From contig CAJNYU010001370.1 in the NCBI GenBank assembly GCA_905331475.1, positions 42,798-106,797 on the forward strand: a DNA stretch of 64,000 nucleotides, read 5' to 3'. The position numbers and the translations under genes were made by a program. The notes beneath the pieces are model-generated. The model was given only the letters and a program-made list of their open reading frames with translations. It did no database searches and was not told where the DNA came from. This DNA comes from Rotaria socialis (lineage: Eukaryota; Rotifera; Eurotatoria; Philodinida; Philodinidae). Positions 1-11,753 of the stretch are shown here, one piece after another (the first letter of the stretch is position 1; each line of letters starts with the position of its first letter).

Positions 1-1
1 T

Positions 2-196
2 TCCGGAGAAAATAATCTGCACCATCTGGCAGATCAGCAAAATGTCTGCCATCTGTATATCATTATTCCCTTGACGATTGGGAATTCTCTGGCTGCCATA
101 CGTTTCTACATCTGTACAGTTGTCGCTTTCTTCTTTATTTTTTGTTGGCTTCGTCTATATGCAGCAATGTTTCTTTGTTCTACCTATAAAGTTTGA
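2..196 (+). CDS. Possible 3' end of a membrane-protein gene (partial)
   Basis: An open frame enters from the left edge and runs 64 codons to a TGA. The translation begins with a polar, His/Gln-rich stretch and continues as a long hydrophobic segment (residues about 25-60, with IIIPLTIGNS and TVVAFFFIFCWLRLYAAMF) that could form one or two membrane spans, ending in a short polar tail. No start codon or splice acceptor is visible because the window begins here. There is no clear polyadenylation signal just after the stop, and I do not recognise the family. It could be a last exon or a chance open frame in AT-rich DNA. Confidence 0.3.
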   Translation, partial: SGENNLHHLADQQNVCHLYIIIPLTIGNSLAAIRFYICTVVAFFFIFCWLRLYAAMFLCSTYKV

Positions 197-682
197 GAAG
201 AAAATCAGCTGCAACAGCATATACATCCTTCTACTTGTTGTATCATTTTGATTATAAGTAACAGATTGTACTTGCTCCCAGAGAGAAAATAAGCAAGACA
301 TTTTATTCTATTATTTGTTGATGTTTTTTAATGTTCAGAGAATTACTAAACATCTGGAAATGTTTCCCTCTCTCATTCTCGTTTTTTTTTCCGGTCATTC
401 CATTTAGTATTGTAGATGAGAGGAATCAGGTAGGCATGTATTTTTTTTACTTCAAACATGAAATCTGAACAATGCGTATGCATATATGTTAGTTGTTTTA
501 CACGAATTTTTGTGATAACATCGGGATCTCTTTCTTATGCATAAATGAAAGATTTTTTTTTTCGGCACTATAAGCATCATCAGTGGAAACAGCTTGTTCA
601 TAGTGACAGCTGTTGACGATGAAATATGAGAAAGAAAGATGCAGAAATCTTGGCAATTAATTTTTTTCCTCTTTACTTTCAG
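197..682. other. Intergenic or 5' intron region upstream of the MTG8 gene
   Basis: AT-rich DNA without a supportable gene. It ends in a pyrimidine-rich tract and AG at 681-682, right before the exon that carries the MTG8-type start codon. The reading frame stays open between that AG and the ATG, so an upstream coding or 5'UTR exon, or a spliced-leader addition site, may lie here or to the left. Confidence 0.5.
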
Positions 683-693
683 ATCACCTACGT

Positions 694-2505
694 ATGCCGA
701 CTGATACAACAGAAAATTCAACTTCATCAATATCTATGACCACAGTTAACGATAGTAATAACAATGGGTCATCATTAATAACAACAACTGCGAATCATAC
801 ACCATCGCCTCCGCTATCGTCTTCTCTTCCGACACAAACATTAACAACTAATCGATCAATTTCCCCGACACAAATACCATCTAGACAATTAGATAAATTA
901 CGATGTTTTCTTAGTACATTATATTATTTCGGTTCAGATATATCGAATGACATAGGTGAACATGTTCGAGCATTGATATTAGCTCTTGTTGTAAGTTTCC
1001 TGTCGGTTCTCTCTTAAGAATAAACAATTATGCAATTTGTTTTGTTTTAGAATAGCGCTTTATCGGTCGAAGAATTTCATGGTAAACTTCAAGCAACAAC
1101 CAATTTTCCATTACGACCATTTGCATTACCATTTTTAAAAGTACTTATTTAATAATAAATATAGATTTCTTACCTTTTCACTTCTTTTAGTCCACATTAC
1201 CTCTTTTACAAACAGATCTTTTACAATTAGCACGTCAATCAAGACAATCAACAAGTCAATTTATTGCACAACATGAAGAGTTAATATTCTTATCACGTGA
1301 TGCACTTGAAAATGAGTCAAATCCAGCAAAAGAGCAATTAAATGAAAATGGCAAAAGAAAATTATCCAACGAGTAAATAGGATTTTTCTGTTGACGTTGA
1401 TTTAGCTATTTATGAGCATTTCGATTTTTTTAGTTCAAATGAACTCGATGAACGTTCTTATGCAACTAAACGTCCATCAGTTAATCACCGTACAAATACA
1501 ACATCAATACGTGATAAAGAACGTGCATTTAGTTCGTGTAAATATAAAGTTCGAGTCTATTTTTAAAATTCACGTTTTTAATTTTCCTTAAAGATCTACG
1601 TGAATATACAATGGAGTTAAAAGATACTGAAGACGATTGGAAACATGCAGAAAATGTTTGTAAAATTAATGTTTAGTTATTATTAAATAGAATTAAAATA
1701 ATTTAGATGTTAAATTATATACTTGAAATGGTAACGAAAAGTAAAAGAGTTTTATTTATGTTACAACAAAAAGATATCCATCTGCGTCGTCTCATTGAAA
1801 GTACTGATCTTGAATGGAGACGAAGACATGCCGAATTAGTAGCACAAACCGATGATCGTATTGCTGATGTACGTCGAAAAGCAGGTAAATGATTTCGTCT
1901 CATCGATTTTCTTATTCACTTAAATTTTGCTTTTAGAAGAAACTGTGTTAGAAATCAAACGTCAATCAATAATCGATTTACAAAAAGCTATATCACAAAC
2001 CGAACAAAAGTCCAATGAAACTTTACTGCGAGAACGTGAACAATATCAAAGATTAAAAGCTCACAAATTCGAAGAAGCATATGCATTACTCAACCGACAA
2101 GAAGATGGGCCAGAAGTATGATTTCATTGAGTAAAACAAAAAAATGAAAGAGATTTGTTTTTTTTCTTCTTAAATTAAATTTAGCATTGTTGGAATTGTG
2201 GTCGCAAAGCAATTGAAGCATGCTCTGGTTGTAATATAGCACGCTACTGCGGACAATATTGTCAACATCGTGATTGGGATTTACATAAAAAGTTATGTGG
2301 ACCTGATTTAAAACGAAGATTCAATGATAATTCGCGCTTATTTTGTCATTCTATACCGAAAACAATTTCTTTAAATCAACATAACGATGAATCAATAGCG
2401 AGAACAACCGATAATGTATTGATACCACCGATGATACGTAATGATAATGAAAAATCAGAAAGTGAAAATGACCACGTCACTATAGTAAAAACTGAAAGTA
2501 GTTGA
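694..2505 (+). CDS. CBFA2T: MTG8/ETO-family transcriptional corepressor
   Basis: Eight exons: 694-990, 1051-1140, 1191-1372, 1434-1537, 1594-1655, 1707-1884, 1937-2115, 2185-2505; all borders are GT..AG and phases join, giving about 470 residues. Domains in order: a Ser/Thr/Pro-rich N-terminus, TAFH/NHR1 (about 66-160, with [16 protein letters not shown] and [14 protein letters not shown]), the NENGKRK linker, NHR2 oligomerisation helix (about 235-275, [15 protein letters not shown]), a coiled-coil NHR3-like segment, and a C-terminal MYND zinc finger (about 366-402, starting [16 protein letters not shown]). This order is diagnostic of vertebrate RUNX1T1/CBFA2T1-3 and fly Nervy, nuclear adaptors that tether co-repressors and histone deacetylases to DNA-bound factors. 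The protein is shorter than the human one (about 600), mainly in the linkers. The start is the first ATG of the exon; the frame is open 11 bases upstream to a splice acceptor, so an earlier start is possible. AATAAA repeats about 40 bp after the stop fit the polyadenylation signal. Confidence 0.93.
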
Positions 2506-3177
2506 AAACTATCCGAGATATCATTCAATTGTCTTTTTTTGTAAATAAATAAATAAATATATAAATATATATTTGTTTTGTTGTATAATGTATTTGATTG
2601 CGTGTGTGTGTGCTTTTGTCAACGATAGAAATCAGTCAATATAATAATGAGTTGTATCATAGTAATGCTAGTTTTATGATCAGAATCAAGCAAATCTCGG
2701 TAAATCAATGTTATCATCCCGAGAAGAAGAAATAGATAATATAAATGCTAGAAATCGTTTTTATTGATAACTATTACTTAGATATTTTTGAAAGAGAATT
2801 TTTGAAATCTAGATGACGCCATTCGTCAACTGCAATATCGTCAAGCCGATGGATGCGTTTTTATCTTTGATTTTATGATTTATTCTACGTAATAGAAGCA
2901 TCGAAGCCAATTGTTCACCTATGCCAATAGAACTCTATTCAGTTGCTAACGTAATTTGATCCAATCAGAAACTTTGATATTTATCAACGGGCGTCAGTCA
3001 ACCGAGCAACATTCATTCCCTTACTGCAAAAAAGAAAAAGAAATGTTGATTATTCCTTTCGGGCTGTCGATTTTGCTTCCAGCAAAAATGAGCATAACGT
3101 TATTTATTTTTTGATATATTTAACTAGTATAAATTGACCTTGACCAGTTCATTTGTTGGCAAATATTCGAATTTAAA
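2506..3177. other. Intergenic between the MTG8 and HDHD5 genes
   Basis: It holds the probable poly(A) signals of the MTG8-type gene (AATAAATAAATAAAT near 2543) and the presumed promoter of the next gene. A short TG run lies near 2602. No gene is seen. Confidence 0.6.
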
Positions 3178-4901
3178 ATGAATATTTCATTATGTAAATT
3201 TTTCATCAATCAACAAATAAATTTAATTCAAAATTTGAGACATTTATCATCTGCGATTAATAATCAACTGGCAGAGGTTTTATTTTAATCGAATAAAACA
3301 AAAATTCAATGAACTGTTTTTTAGCCTCAATTTGGCCTGCTTTTTGATATTGATGGTGTATTGACACGTGGAAGAAAATTATTGCCATACACGCGTGATG
3401 CATTTCGTAATTTAGTAAAGGCAAATGGTGAATTTCGTATTCCGACCTTGTTCGTAACTAATGCTGGCAATGAATTACGCTTGTCAAAAGCTGCTAAACT
3501 CACTCAAATTCTAGGCATTTCGGTAAAGATTTCTTTTTCGTTCGGTGAAAATCGTCATTTATTTGTTCAGATATTACCTGAACAAGTCATTCTATCACAT
3601 AGTCCATTGAAATTATTTTCTGAATTTCATACAAAACATTGTTTAATTAGTGGACAAGGGCCTATAGCTGAAATAGCAAAGAATTTAGGTTTCACAAAAG
3701 TAACGACGATTGAACAGCTAAGTGATGCTTTCCCAAATTTAGATATGGTTGATCATAAAAAACGACGTGGATTTGTATGAGAACAAATTTTATCTCAATT
3801 TAGTTTTAGTTTTGAAAATTTTAGCATTCACCGTTTCGAGATTATTTTCTACCAATTGAAGCTGTCGTTCTATTCGGTGAACCTGTCAAATGGGAAGCAT
3901 GCTTGCAATTAATAATTGATGTTTTAATGACAAATGGAAATCCTTCTTCGCCGATTGTTCGTGCGCCTGTTTCACATTTGCCTATTCTAGCTTCAAATGC
4001 TGATCTATTGTGGATGGCCGAAGCAGCACTGCCAAGGTAATCGTTTTAGAATAATTGCAAATATCGATTTTTATTGAATTCTCTCATGAGAGAATAACAA
4101 TCTTTATTGAAATTATGGCAGCTAAAATTTAAAATGATTGCAGTAGAGAGTTGTCTACCAGATCGATTTGAAAAAATTATGATTAATATGATTTAATTTT
4201 TAAACAGATTCGGACATGGATCATTCTTGCATTGCTTGGAAAATTTATACGAAGTAAGAGTATTATTTATTTGTTTCATATCGATGAAATCGTTTATTTT
4301 TAATTGAAGAAAATTTCTGGCCATCAATTACAATATACAACTATTGTTGGCAAACCAAGTGAAGTTACCTTCTATCATGCAGAATATCTTATATCTCGTC
4401 ATGCACATGAACTTGGTCTTAAGCAGCCAATAAAACGCCTTTATGTGGTTGGAGTAAGTTTTTTAATTAGTTTTTTGTCTTTTTTCAAAAATCTCAATTT
4501 TTGTTTAGGACAATCCAGATACGGATGTTTATGGCGCTAATGTTTATAATCGATATTTACAAAGACGATCTTTGTCTCGCGTAAATCAAATTGTTTCACA
4601 AACAACAATCGGTACTTTAACAAGCAGTGGGAAAAACATTTCTGGTAAAAATCTATGGAGTAGTTCAAATAGTGCTGAACCTGCAGCTGATAATATCGAA
4701 CAGTATTATACAGCTGAAAGTTTAGAATCAATACTTGTTTGTACAGGTGTTTTTAATCGTGAGACATATGATGAAACATTAGGTAAAAATCATGGGCATC
4801 GTGATATGTTTATTGATGCTGAACTTAGAAAGCCAAAACATACTTGTGAACATGTTTTAGATGCTGTAAAACTTATATTTGATATTGAACAATTCCGTTA
4901 G
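3178..4901 (+). CDS. HDHD5: HAD-superfamily hydrolase, HDHD5/CECR5-like
   Basis: Seven exons: 3178-3276, 3325-3522, 3571-3774, 3825-4036, 4208-4253, 4310-4453, 4509-4901, giving about 431 residues. The N-terminus (about 30 residues, Lys/Asn/Gln with few acids) could be a mitochondrial presequence. HAD motif I is FDIDGVL at 40-46 (Asp41 and Asp43 would be nucleophile and acid/base); motif II lies near TLFVTNAGNELR; the motif IV acidic cluster is GDNPDTD at 301-307, followed by VYGAN. The layout matches the CECR5/HDHD5 family, eukaryotic HAD proteins of poorly known substrate related to the NagD-type phosphatases. The key aspartates are present, so the gene looks intact. A Ser-rich insertion follows motif IV (about 330-360). 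Intron 4 (171 bp) is longer than its neighbours. AATAAA near 5088 could end the transcript. Confidence 0.9.
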
Positions 4902-5953
4902 TTAAAAGACAGAGAAGAATATTTACGTAAGACTTTTCTCTATCGGTGAAACGAATTCAGATCCGATTCTATAAAAATTTGTGTTATTTTTTGTATTTAT
5001 TGTAAATAGGATATTTTTTATTTGTAATTTTTGTAATCTTTTTGTAAAAATGATTTATCATGAAATAATGTATTTCCAATTCTTTGAATAAACAAATCCG
5101 TGATAAATAAATATACTTTAGACAGAAGTTTTTTCTTCTACCATTTCTTATAGTGTGCTACGATCGGATCGATATTTTGTGCTAAGCACCTATTGATGAA
5201 TAGCTTGGGCTTAACTGCACGCTTGAAGGTGTGGGTGCGCGCGTCTAGGTATCGTTATTTTGCCATCCGCAGACGCCACATCCTCAATGGGGTGGACTTG
5301 GGGTATGTAAATGGAAGAATCACGACACCCACACTCTAATAAGGTCAACGAGTTTTCCTTCGATTCAAAACACGCTTTCATTTGATGGGACTGAAATCAT
5401 TTCAGTAAAGTGATCAAATGATCAATACGAATTATTCTATGTTCTTCATTGTTAAAAGTCAAACAATGATAAATACTTCATCATTCAATTTCTTTTCCAT
5501 GAACGTCCTTGTTGAAATGAATTTGTATTCTATGACATGGCATGACATGATGCAATTGAATGATGTAACCGTAGTGCACCTTATTATTAAATAAACGGAT
5601 AGATTATCTAAATAGCTTTTTCTCTAAGCTGATGGCTAAACATCGAAATGTCTCTGAATAAGAAGATTGCTTGGCAATTGCAAAAAACATTATGAAAATA
5701 TTTATTCAACTGGCGAAGTGCTTAGATCTTAAAGACTTCAATTTCATGAAAATTACTGACAACATTTAACAGAGTTAATCTACAGGCCAACAACAGAAGT
5801 TTTAAAAAAGTTAAAATTAAGAGTGCATCAAAAGCTTATTTTTCATTAGATGCGATTGATGTCGTACTTTTCCGTGATATTTTTTTAACTAGAAGTTGAA
5901 AGTCATTTAGTTCTCATCCATCTGTCGTTTTTATTAATCGTAAAAGTTGGTCA
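4902..5953. other. Intergenic with a GT-rich imperfect foldback
   Basis: No gene is supported. A GC-richer island at about 5200-5340 contains a GGTGTGGGTG tract near 5228 and the inverse CACCCACAC near 5327, making an imperfect foldback of telomere-like G/T-rich sequence. The rest is AT-rich and featureless. Confidence 0.5.
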
Positions 5954-6447
5954 ATGGCCATTCGATTAGCAGATTTACTGATTGTTGTCCTAGCCGCTAT
6001 ATATTCTGCAAATACTTGTCCTCGATATGATGCAACTTCTTGGTGGAAAAGTCAGGTCATCCTTGTCTATCGATCGTTAGTTATGTCTACATGAACACGT
6101 GATTCAATTTGATACAGCTCAAAAACATCGTGGTTATCCACACGATGAAAATCCATGGTCGATAGAGAACAATATGAATTTGGTACTATCGTCACTGATC
6201 ACATTACAAACTCATATGAAAGCGGAACATATTGTGAGCGCTCTTGTTCTTCGACATTACAGTGAATGGTGGTTAGGAGTAGCAAGCGATGAATGCCGCG
6301 ATCACTGTACTTATGCCGATCCCGTGAATTGTACTGTGAGTGGCAAGAAAAATAAAACATATGTCTACTAATAATTATTCTATGCATTTTTTTTAAATCC
6401 CCTATACTGCTGTTTCGATTTTGCAGGTTTATGTTAAGATTGTGTAG
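5954..6447 (+). CDS. Putative small secreted cysteine-containing protein
   Basis: A three-exon model (5954-6050, 6118-6335, 6427-6447) gives about 111 residues. Residues 1-19 form a clear signal peptide (LADLLIVVLAAIYSA). The mature part begins NTCPRYDATSWWK and holds four cysteines (CPRY, DEC, DHC, VNC), aromatic residues, and a helical middle (NNMNLVLSSLITLQT). The second intron has a strong GTGAGT donor and a TTTTGCAG acceptor; the first donor, GTCAGG, is weak, and was chosen because only it joins the frames. A candidate poly(A) signal (AATAAAAAT) lies near 6515. I do not recognise the family. The clean signal peptide, open frames and splice sites argue for a real gene, but it could be a relic. 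Confidence 0.5.
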
Positions 6448-6810
6448 TTGTTATTTAAAGACCAATGCAAATTTAGAAATCGATAAACGATATGGTTCTT
6501 TTTAAAGATAATATGAATAAAAATTTACCGAATTGTGTTCTGTTTTCTCTGTGCTCCATTTATCTATTTAAATTAGAGACTGATCGGATTTGGAACTATG
6601 AATAACAGTACAACTCTACGGAAAAAAAACAGTTTGTTTTTGTAGAAATAAAAGTTTATTGTTAATCCCATGTTTCCTCGTTCTCATGAATTTGTAGGTG
6701 ATACATGCAATTTTTCATTACTTATTTCCTCTTTAGATGTCTCAGTATACAGTTTAACGGAAGGAAAATTTGATTTGTCCATCCTATTGATTCATTTTCT
6801 CACTATTATT

Positions 6811-8087
6811 ATGTCGGAGGGATCTCCTTTAACAACATCATTCACATTCAATAAAACTTGTCCATCAATAAAATTTTCTGCTGTTCTAATTACATGCTTT
6901 TTAGGAGCGATACTAATGCTCATATACTTTCGCTCTCAACATTACGAAGTTACTATTCAAAACAAATCACTTCAAATATGGTTTGATGCAGAACAGAAAA
7001 TTAAACAGCCACCCGTGTCAATCGAGATTATGGATTTTGCGGTCCTTGTCCTCCTGATAAACTCTCATCAAGTGCATGGCAATTAATTGATCTTGCTGCT
7101 CATATTTCGCCAGAACGGCCGTTTCTAATTAATATCGGTGCAACATCTACTGTGGGTGGTGGCCAATAGGATCCTAATCATTCTCGTCTTACTGCATTCA
7201 ACATATCTGTCAGTGCACTTCTAATCGATTCTAACACTGATCCGTCTGCTTTTCAATGCTGATCCTCATCGTAGTAATATTCAAATTATGCATGCTTTTA
7301 TTTGGTCTGAATCTGTTGTACAAAATATCTTTGAAAGATATGCTTCAAAAAATTTTACAATTCTTAAGCTTTACTTTGATTCGTATGAATCTTCCGTACT
7401 TGAAAATATTCTTCGTGCTGGTTATCGACCAGCATTAACTCAAACTGAATTCAATCCTATTTTCCCACCACCTGTTATCTTTATATCAATCTACAATGCA
7501 AAACAACGAAGAATGATTAGAAACCAGCATTATGGCCAGTGGCGGATCCACCAGTTAGGCTATCCGGCGGTCGCCACCCCCTTAAGAAATTTTTTTTCGA
7601 TTTTTCTCAGTAGAAATGAAACAGATTAGAGTCTTAATGCCTCAAATAGACTTGAAAAACCGTTTTTTGGCCAGAAGCGGCACCCCCTTACAGATTTTCT
7701 GGATCCGCCACTGATTATGGCCCAATGATAATCTGTTTTATGGATGCAGTTTATTGGCACTTTCAAAACTATTGAGATCATTCAATCATATTCTTCTTGA
7801 AGTTGATTTCCGGGATGCTATTTATATTCCAACATGAAATAGCACAACCGCACCGAATTCAAGTACCTACAAATGATCATGTTGCATATTAGTATGGTTT
7901 TCTTGAGCATTCGTGCCTGCCGTATTGTAGAGCAAATGGGAAATTGTACAACAATCGAATAGACAACGTCATTGAAACTACTTTGAACCAATCAAACTTT
8001 AAAATATTTATGACGACTGTTATTGGTTCATTTGCTGCAGTATCAGTGAAAACTAATGACAAGCATACATATATTATTTCTTCATAA
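6811..8087 (+). pseudogene. Decayed membrane-anchored FkbM-like methyltransferase gene
   Basis: The first ATG starts a frame with a short cytosolic head and one membrane anchor (FSAVLITCFLGAILMLIYF), a type II topology. Coding similarity then continues across frames: after a shift near 7020 comes FCGPCPPDKLSSSAWQLIDL, ERPFLINIGATSTVGGGQ, then a TAG at 7167, then after another shift IQIMHAFIWSESVV and a stretch like FkbM-family methyltransferases (ILKLYFDSYESSVLENILRA, with the acidic site lost, then TEFNPIFPPP). A C-terminal part (ILLEVDFRDAIYI, LEHSCLPYCRANGK) is out of frame with internal stops. At least three frameshifts or stops are present, and a MITE at 7537-7713 splits the C-terminal region. 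The FkbM assignment rests on the spacing of the glycine-rich and DSYE-like motifs and is tentative. The gene is clearly dead. Confidence 0.65.
7537..7713. mobile_element. 177-bp hAT-type MITE
   Basis: The element begins CAGTGGCGGATCCA and ends with its exact reverse complement, TGGATCCGCCACTG. It is flanked on both sides by the 8-bp direct repeat ATTATGGC (7529-7536 and 7714-7721). An 8-bp target duplication with CAG..CTG ends is typical of hAT transposons. There is no coding capacity, so it is a non-autonomous copy. Two similar inner stretches (CACCCCCTTA.AGA near 7575 and 7681) suggest an internal duplication. It sits inside the methyltransferase pseudogene. Confidence 0.9.
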
Positions 8088-8965
8088 ATTGTTATATGAT
8101 AGATAGGATAGAATTAGGTTCAGTGATTACATGTTCAATAGTTCTATTCTTGTATATATTTGATCGTCTTACCTGTTTACAAAAAAAATATCAAGTTTTG
8201 AATTGTTTCTCATCACGTGTATATGTTAGAGTTTTGTTTTAATTTCATAAAAATAAGCTATACTTAAAAAAGCATTCAGTACGTCAAGTATAATCGATTG
8301 TATACTTTTTGTTGTTGTTGTACAGATTGCGTAATAAATAGTAACGGTATAGTCTATGAAACCTACCCGATCGGTGCTGAAGAAACACGATGAATTCTCA
8401 AATAAAAGGAATTTTTGAATCGAATGATTTGATTGAATCATTCATGTATACATTTTAATTGATCGATATTGTTGGTGAGAACTATCTTTAGTCATGACAT
8501 TTAATCTGAAGCGTTTTCTGTTCTCAAATATTATTGACATGTTAACAAAAATTTTTCATCAATATTCACACTAGAAATTGTGCTCTTGCTAAAAACGAGT
8601 AAGTCTCTACGAGTTTGAATTATGGTACTCGATCGATGCAGAACTTTTGCATTCATCCATCGTGTTTACCAGTTTCGTAATAAATAGGTGAATAATTAGG
8701 TAATGAATGTAGATGCTGAAGAGCAAAATAAATAGATCAGTCCAATAGCCTAAAAATGAAGGATGAAAAGAACTAAATAGAAGATTTGCCAACGGTTTGA
8801 TTTCGCATGAATACGGTGCAATATAATCTGGCTCATTAATCCGCTAAGGTCCGTTTAGTAAACGAAACCTAGAGTCCAACTTAATCCATGAACCTGCACA
8901 TGAGGGCCAAAAACAAAATTAAGAACTATCGTGCTGGCTTTATTTTATTTAAATGAATATAGAAA
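8088..8965. other. Intergenic, nothing recognised
   Basis: AT-rich DNA between the methyltransferase pseudogene and PLPBP. The 3'UTR of PLPBP probably lies at its right end. No convincing open frame, RNA gene or repeat was seen. Confidence 0.5.
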
Positions 8966-9673
8966 TCAATGACGAGCTCCAAATATTGAACTGCCCACAC
9001 GTACAATTGTGCTTCCCATTTGAATCGCACGTTCGTAGTCATGCGACATACCCATCGAAATTTCAATATCTTTTATGTTATAATTATATTTTGCACATAG
9101 TTCGTCGCGACATTTAATTAAAGCATGAAAATCTTGATCGCTCTGTGTTTGAACATTATTTAATGAGCCGATGGTCATCAAACCTTGGCAAACTAATAAG
9201 GGACAATTGATTTTTATATAGTCATATAGAGATAGAAATTGTTTTGAATCAATTCCATATTTTTGTTTTTCATTACTTGTATTTATTTGTAGAAGAATAT
9301 TTAAGTTTCGTGATTGCTGCTGAAGATTTAAATTTAAACGATTTGCTAAATCAATTGTATCAACGGTTTGAATACAATCAAGATTTGGTACGCGCGTTAA
9401 AATTTTAGGAACTTTTTTTCGTTGTAAATGACCAACAAAATGCCAACGAATATCAGGACATTGACTACGAATTAATTGATTATTGGATTTCTTTTCTAAC
9501 TCTTCAACATAGTTTTCACCAAAGTAACGTTGTCCAGCACGATAAAGTTCAATTATATCTTCAACTGCTTTTGTTTTTGATATAGCAATTAAACGAACCG
9601 GAGAACGATGAGATGACGATAGTTGATTTATACGTTCAACAATTATTTTGAGACGAGATACAAGCTCACTCAT
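8966..9673 (-). CDS. PLPBP: Pyridoxal phosphate homeostasis protein (YggS/PROSC family)
   Basis: A single uninterrupted exon of 235 residues, the usual length for the family. The protein is a monomeric fold-type III PLP-binding barrel without known catalytic activity that keeps free pyridoxal phosphate at safe levels in cytosol and mitochondria. Diagnostic motifs: LIAISKTKAVEDI, with the predicted PLP lysine at 33; GQRYFGENYVEELEKK (48-63); WHFVGHLQRKK; ISMGMSHDYERAI, the family signature before the phosphate-binding end; and VRVGSSIFGAR at the C-terminus. No mitochondrial presequence is evident. The start is the only in-frame ATG before the conserved N-terminal helix. It lies tail-to-head with HIBCH on the same strand, about 400 bp apart. 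The absence of introns is notable beside the intron-dense neighbours. Confidence 0.95.
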   Translation of the reverse strand: MSELVSRLKIIVERINQLSSSHRSPVRLIAISKTKAVEDIIELYRAGQRYFGENYVEELEKKSNNQLIRSQCPDIRWHFVGHLQRKKVPKILTRVPNLDCIQTVDTIDLANRLNLNLQQQSRNLNILLQINTSNEKQKYGIDSKQFLSLYDYIKINCPLLVCQGLMTIGSLNNVQTQSDQDFHALIKCRDELCAKYNYNIKDIEISMGMSHDYERAIQMGSTIVRVGSSIFGARH

Positions 9674-10070
9674 TCAATCGAATTTAATATCTAGAAATAG
9701 ATATTTATCATCTAATTTATTCTTTCGTGGATGAGAATGAGTAATATATTACTCCAATGAAACGCTGGAGTGCTAAACTCGGCTCGTTCGTTTTTCAAAC
9801 AGTTTCCTATGACTACGACAACAAAAATCTATCGCGACCGATTAACCTTGTATCTTAGTGCCCTCTAGTCCTTGTTTTGTTAGAGAAAAAAAATTCCATC
9901 GTTAACTCTAGCGTAAGACATAAACTATAGAAAAATCATTGAGGCGTAAGATAGAATTTATTAAATAAAGTTTTTATTCAAAAAGCAAAATACATCAAAT
10001 CAAGCATCGATTTTATTTACCATGAGAAGTGTTGAATGTCCTAGCTCACTTGAACATATCGATTCTTGAT
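9674..10070. other. Intergenic between PLPBP and HIBCH
   Basis: This stretch contains the 3' end of HIBCH (a TTTATT run near 9957-9975 could be its poly(A) signal on the minus strand) and the promoter of PLPBP. No gene is seen. Confidence 0.5.
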
Positions 10071-11717
10071 TTACGACAATTGTAATTCGTTATTGGGTGA
10101 TAACTTTTCAAAATAAGATTCAATATCTTGATTAGAAATGTTTTCTAATGAATTAGGTTTCCATTGAGGTTTGTTATCTTTATCAATAAGAACTTAAAAA
10201 TAGAAAAGTGAGTACACTTTTTTCTTATCAAGAATAACACATACCTGCTCGGACACCTTCGAAAAAATCATGACCATGTATAACATAATGTAAAATTCGA
10301 TATTCCATTTTTAAACATTCGTTCAAATCGAATTGTTTTCCTCGTTTCAATTGTTCTAACGTGATCTTCAGTGATGTTGGACTCTGAATAAACAAATGAT
10401 TAAAATAGAATAGATACTAAATAAATAGATAGATAACCTTATTCTTAAGAATCTCAATTTGTTTCAAAGCAAATGATGATCCATCTGATTTTAATTGTTC
10501 AAAAATAGTTTCTACATTTTTTGTATCTATTGCAAAAATACGATTAATCAATGGCAATTGTTCCTGAAGACTGAATGATGATTTCGATGTGACCTATAAT
10601 AATAAGTAAACAAGTGAAATTATGAATGATACAACCAACTAACTCTAAATACAAGATAGAATTTCAAAGTACGCCTTTGTTATCTTGTCAAATATAATCA
10701 TGGGAAAGGAAAAATACGGTTACAAGTTTCTACAAATTTTTTTAAAGGCCTACCAGTTCAGTATTTTCGTCCAAGACGTTTTTTATAGAATTGTAATCCG
10801 CTTTCGGTAATTTCAAGAGTTTTTGTTCTATTTCTTGTAGCTAAATACAAGAATGATATAAATGTGAAAATCTAGATAGTACTCGATTTGTTGGAAGAAA
10901 ATGTGTTGCAATACCAGCATGAAGAACATCCATACCGTGTAAGCGATGGCCTGTTAAACCAAGAAAAACGCCAAGATTATTCGATAGACGTGAAAGAAAA
11001 TAGGAACCACCGGCATTTGGAAACAAGCCTGTTTTGTAATAATCAATCACATAAATCAATGAATAATTTGCTTCTCATTTATTACCAATAGCTGTTTCAG
11101 GCATTGCAACTGTTGTAATTTCTGTAGCTATTCGAAATGATCCATGTATGGATAAACCACAACCCTGTGATAAACAAAATGACAAATGGCTAACTCTCTA
11201 TTTAACATACTCCACCCATAGTAATGCCATTGATCAATGCAACGTATGGTAATTTATACGTGCCAATAAGATAAAGAAGTTGATATTCATCTTTTAAATA
11301 CGTATTGCGAATATTTTCACCATTTAATGATGTGCTAGTAAGAACTAAAAGTAAATTTTGCTTTTAATTTTAAAATAGATATGTCTTTCATATTACTTTT
11401 TAAATCACCACCAGCAGAAAATGCCTTTGGCCCAGTACTTTTAATAATAATAAATTGTGTTTTTTCATCTGATTCCCATTCCTAAACAAGTTTTCAAAAT
11501 AAAAACCGGCTGACAAATTCAATTTTCATACTTTCATTTTCGAATAAAGCTGTTTGATCATCGAATGTGTCAAAGCATTTAATGTTTTTGGTTTATTTAA
11601 TTGTACAATTCCAGCTTGATTAATATAATCAAATAGAATTTCATTATTTTGAGTTACACAGATATTTCGTTTAAAAAAAAATCGAGAAAATTGTTTTTGT
11701 ACTATGTTTCGGAACAT
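10071..11717 (-). CDS. HIBCH: 3-hydroxyisobutyryl-CoA hydrolase, mitochondrial
   Basis: Nine exons on the minus strand, highest first: 11532-11717, 11397-11481, 11211-11344, 11086-11164, 10883-11028, 10754-10840, 10438-10593, 10245-10383, 10071-10192. All phases join, giving 377 residues (human 386). The enzyme hydrolyses 3-hydroxyisobutyryl-CoA in mitochondrial valine breakdown and belongs to the crotonase fold. The N-terminus ([18 protein letters not shown]) is a typical mitochondrial presequence. Conserved elements: [20 protein letters not shown] (oxyanion hole), [32 protein letters not shown] with the catalytic Glu near 158, and [20 protein letters not shown]. The C-terminal helical cap is present through [18 protein letters not shown]. 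All introns are about 45-60 bp except the one near 10594-10753. Nothing is missing, so it should be active. Confidence 0.95.
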
Positions 11718-11753
11718 TTGATTTTGTTAATAAGAAATCGAATAGAATATATG

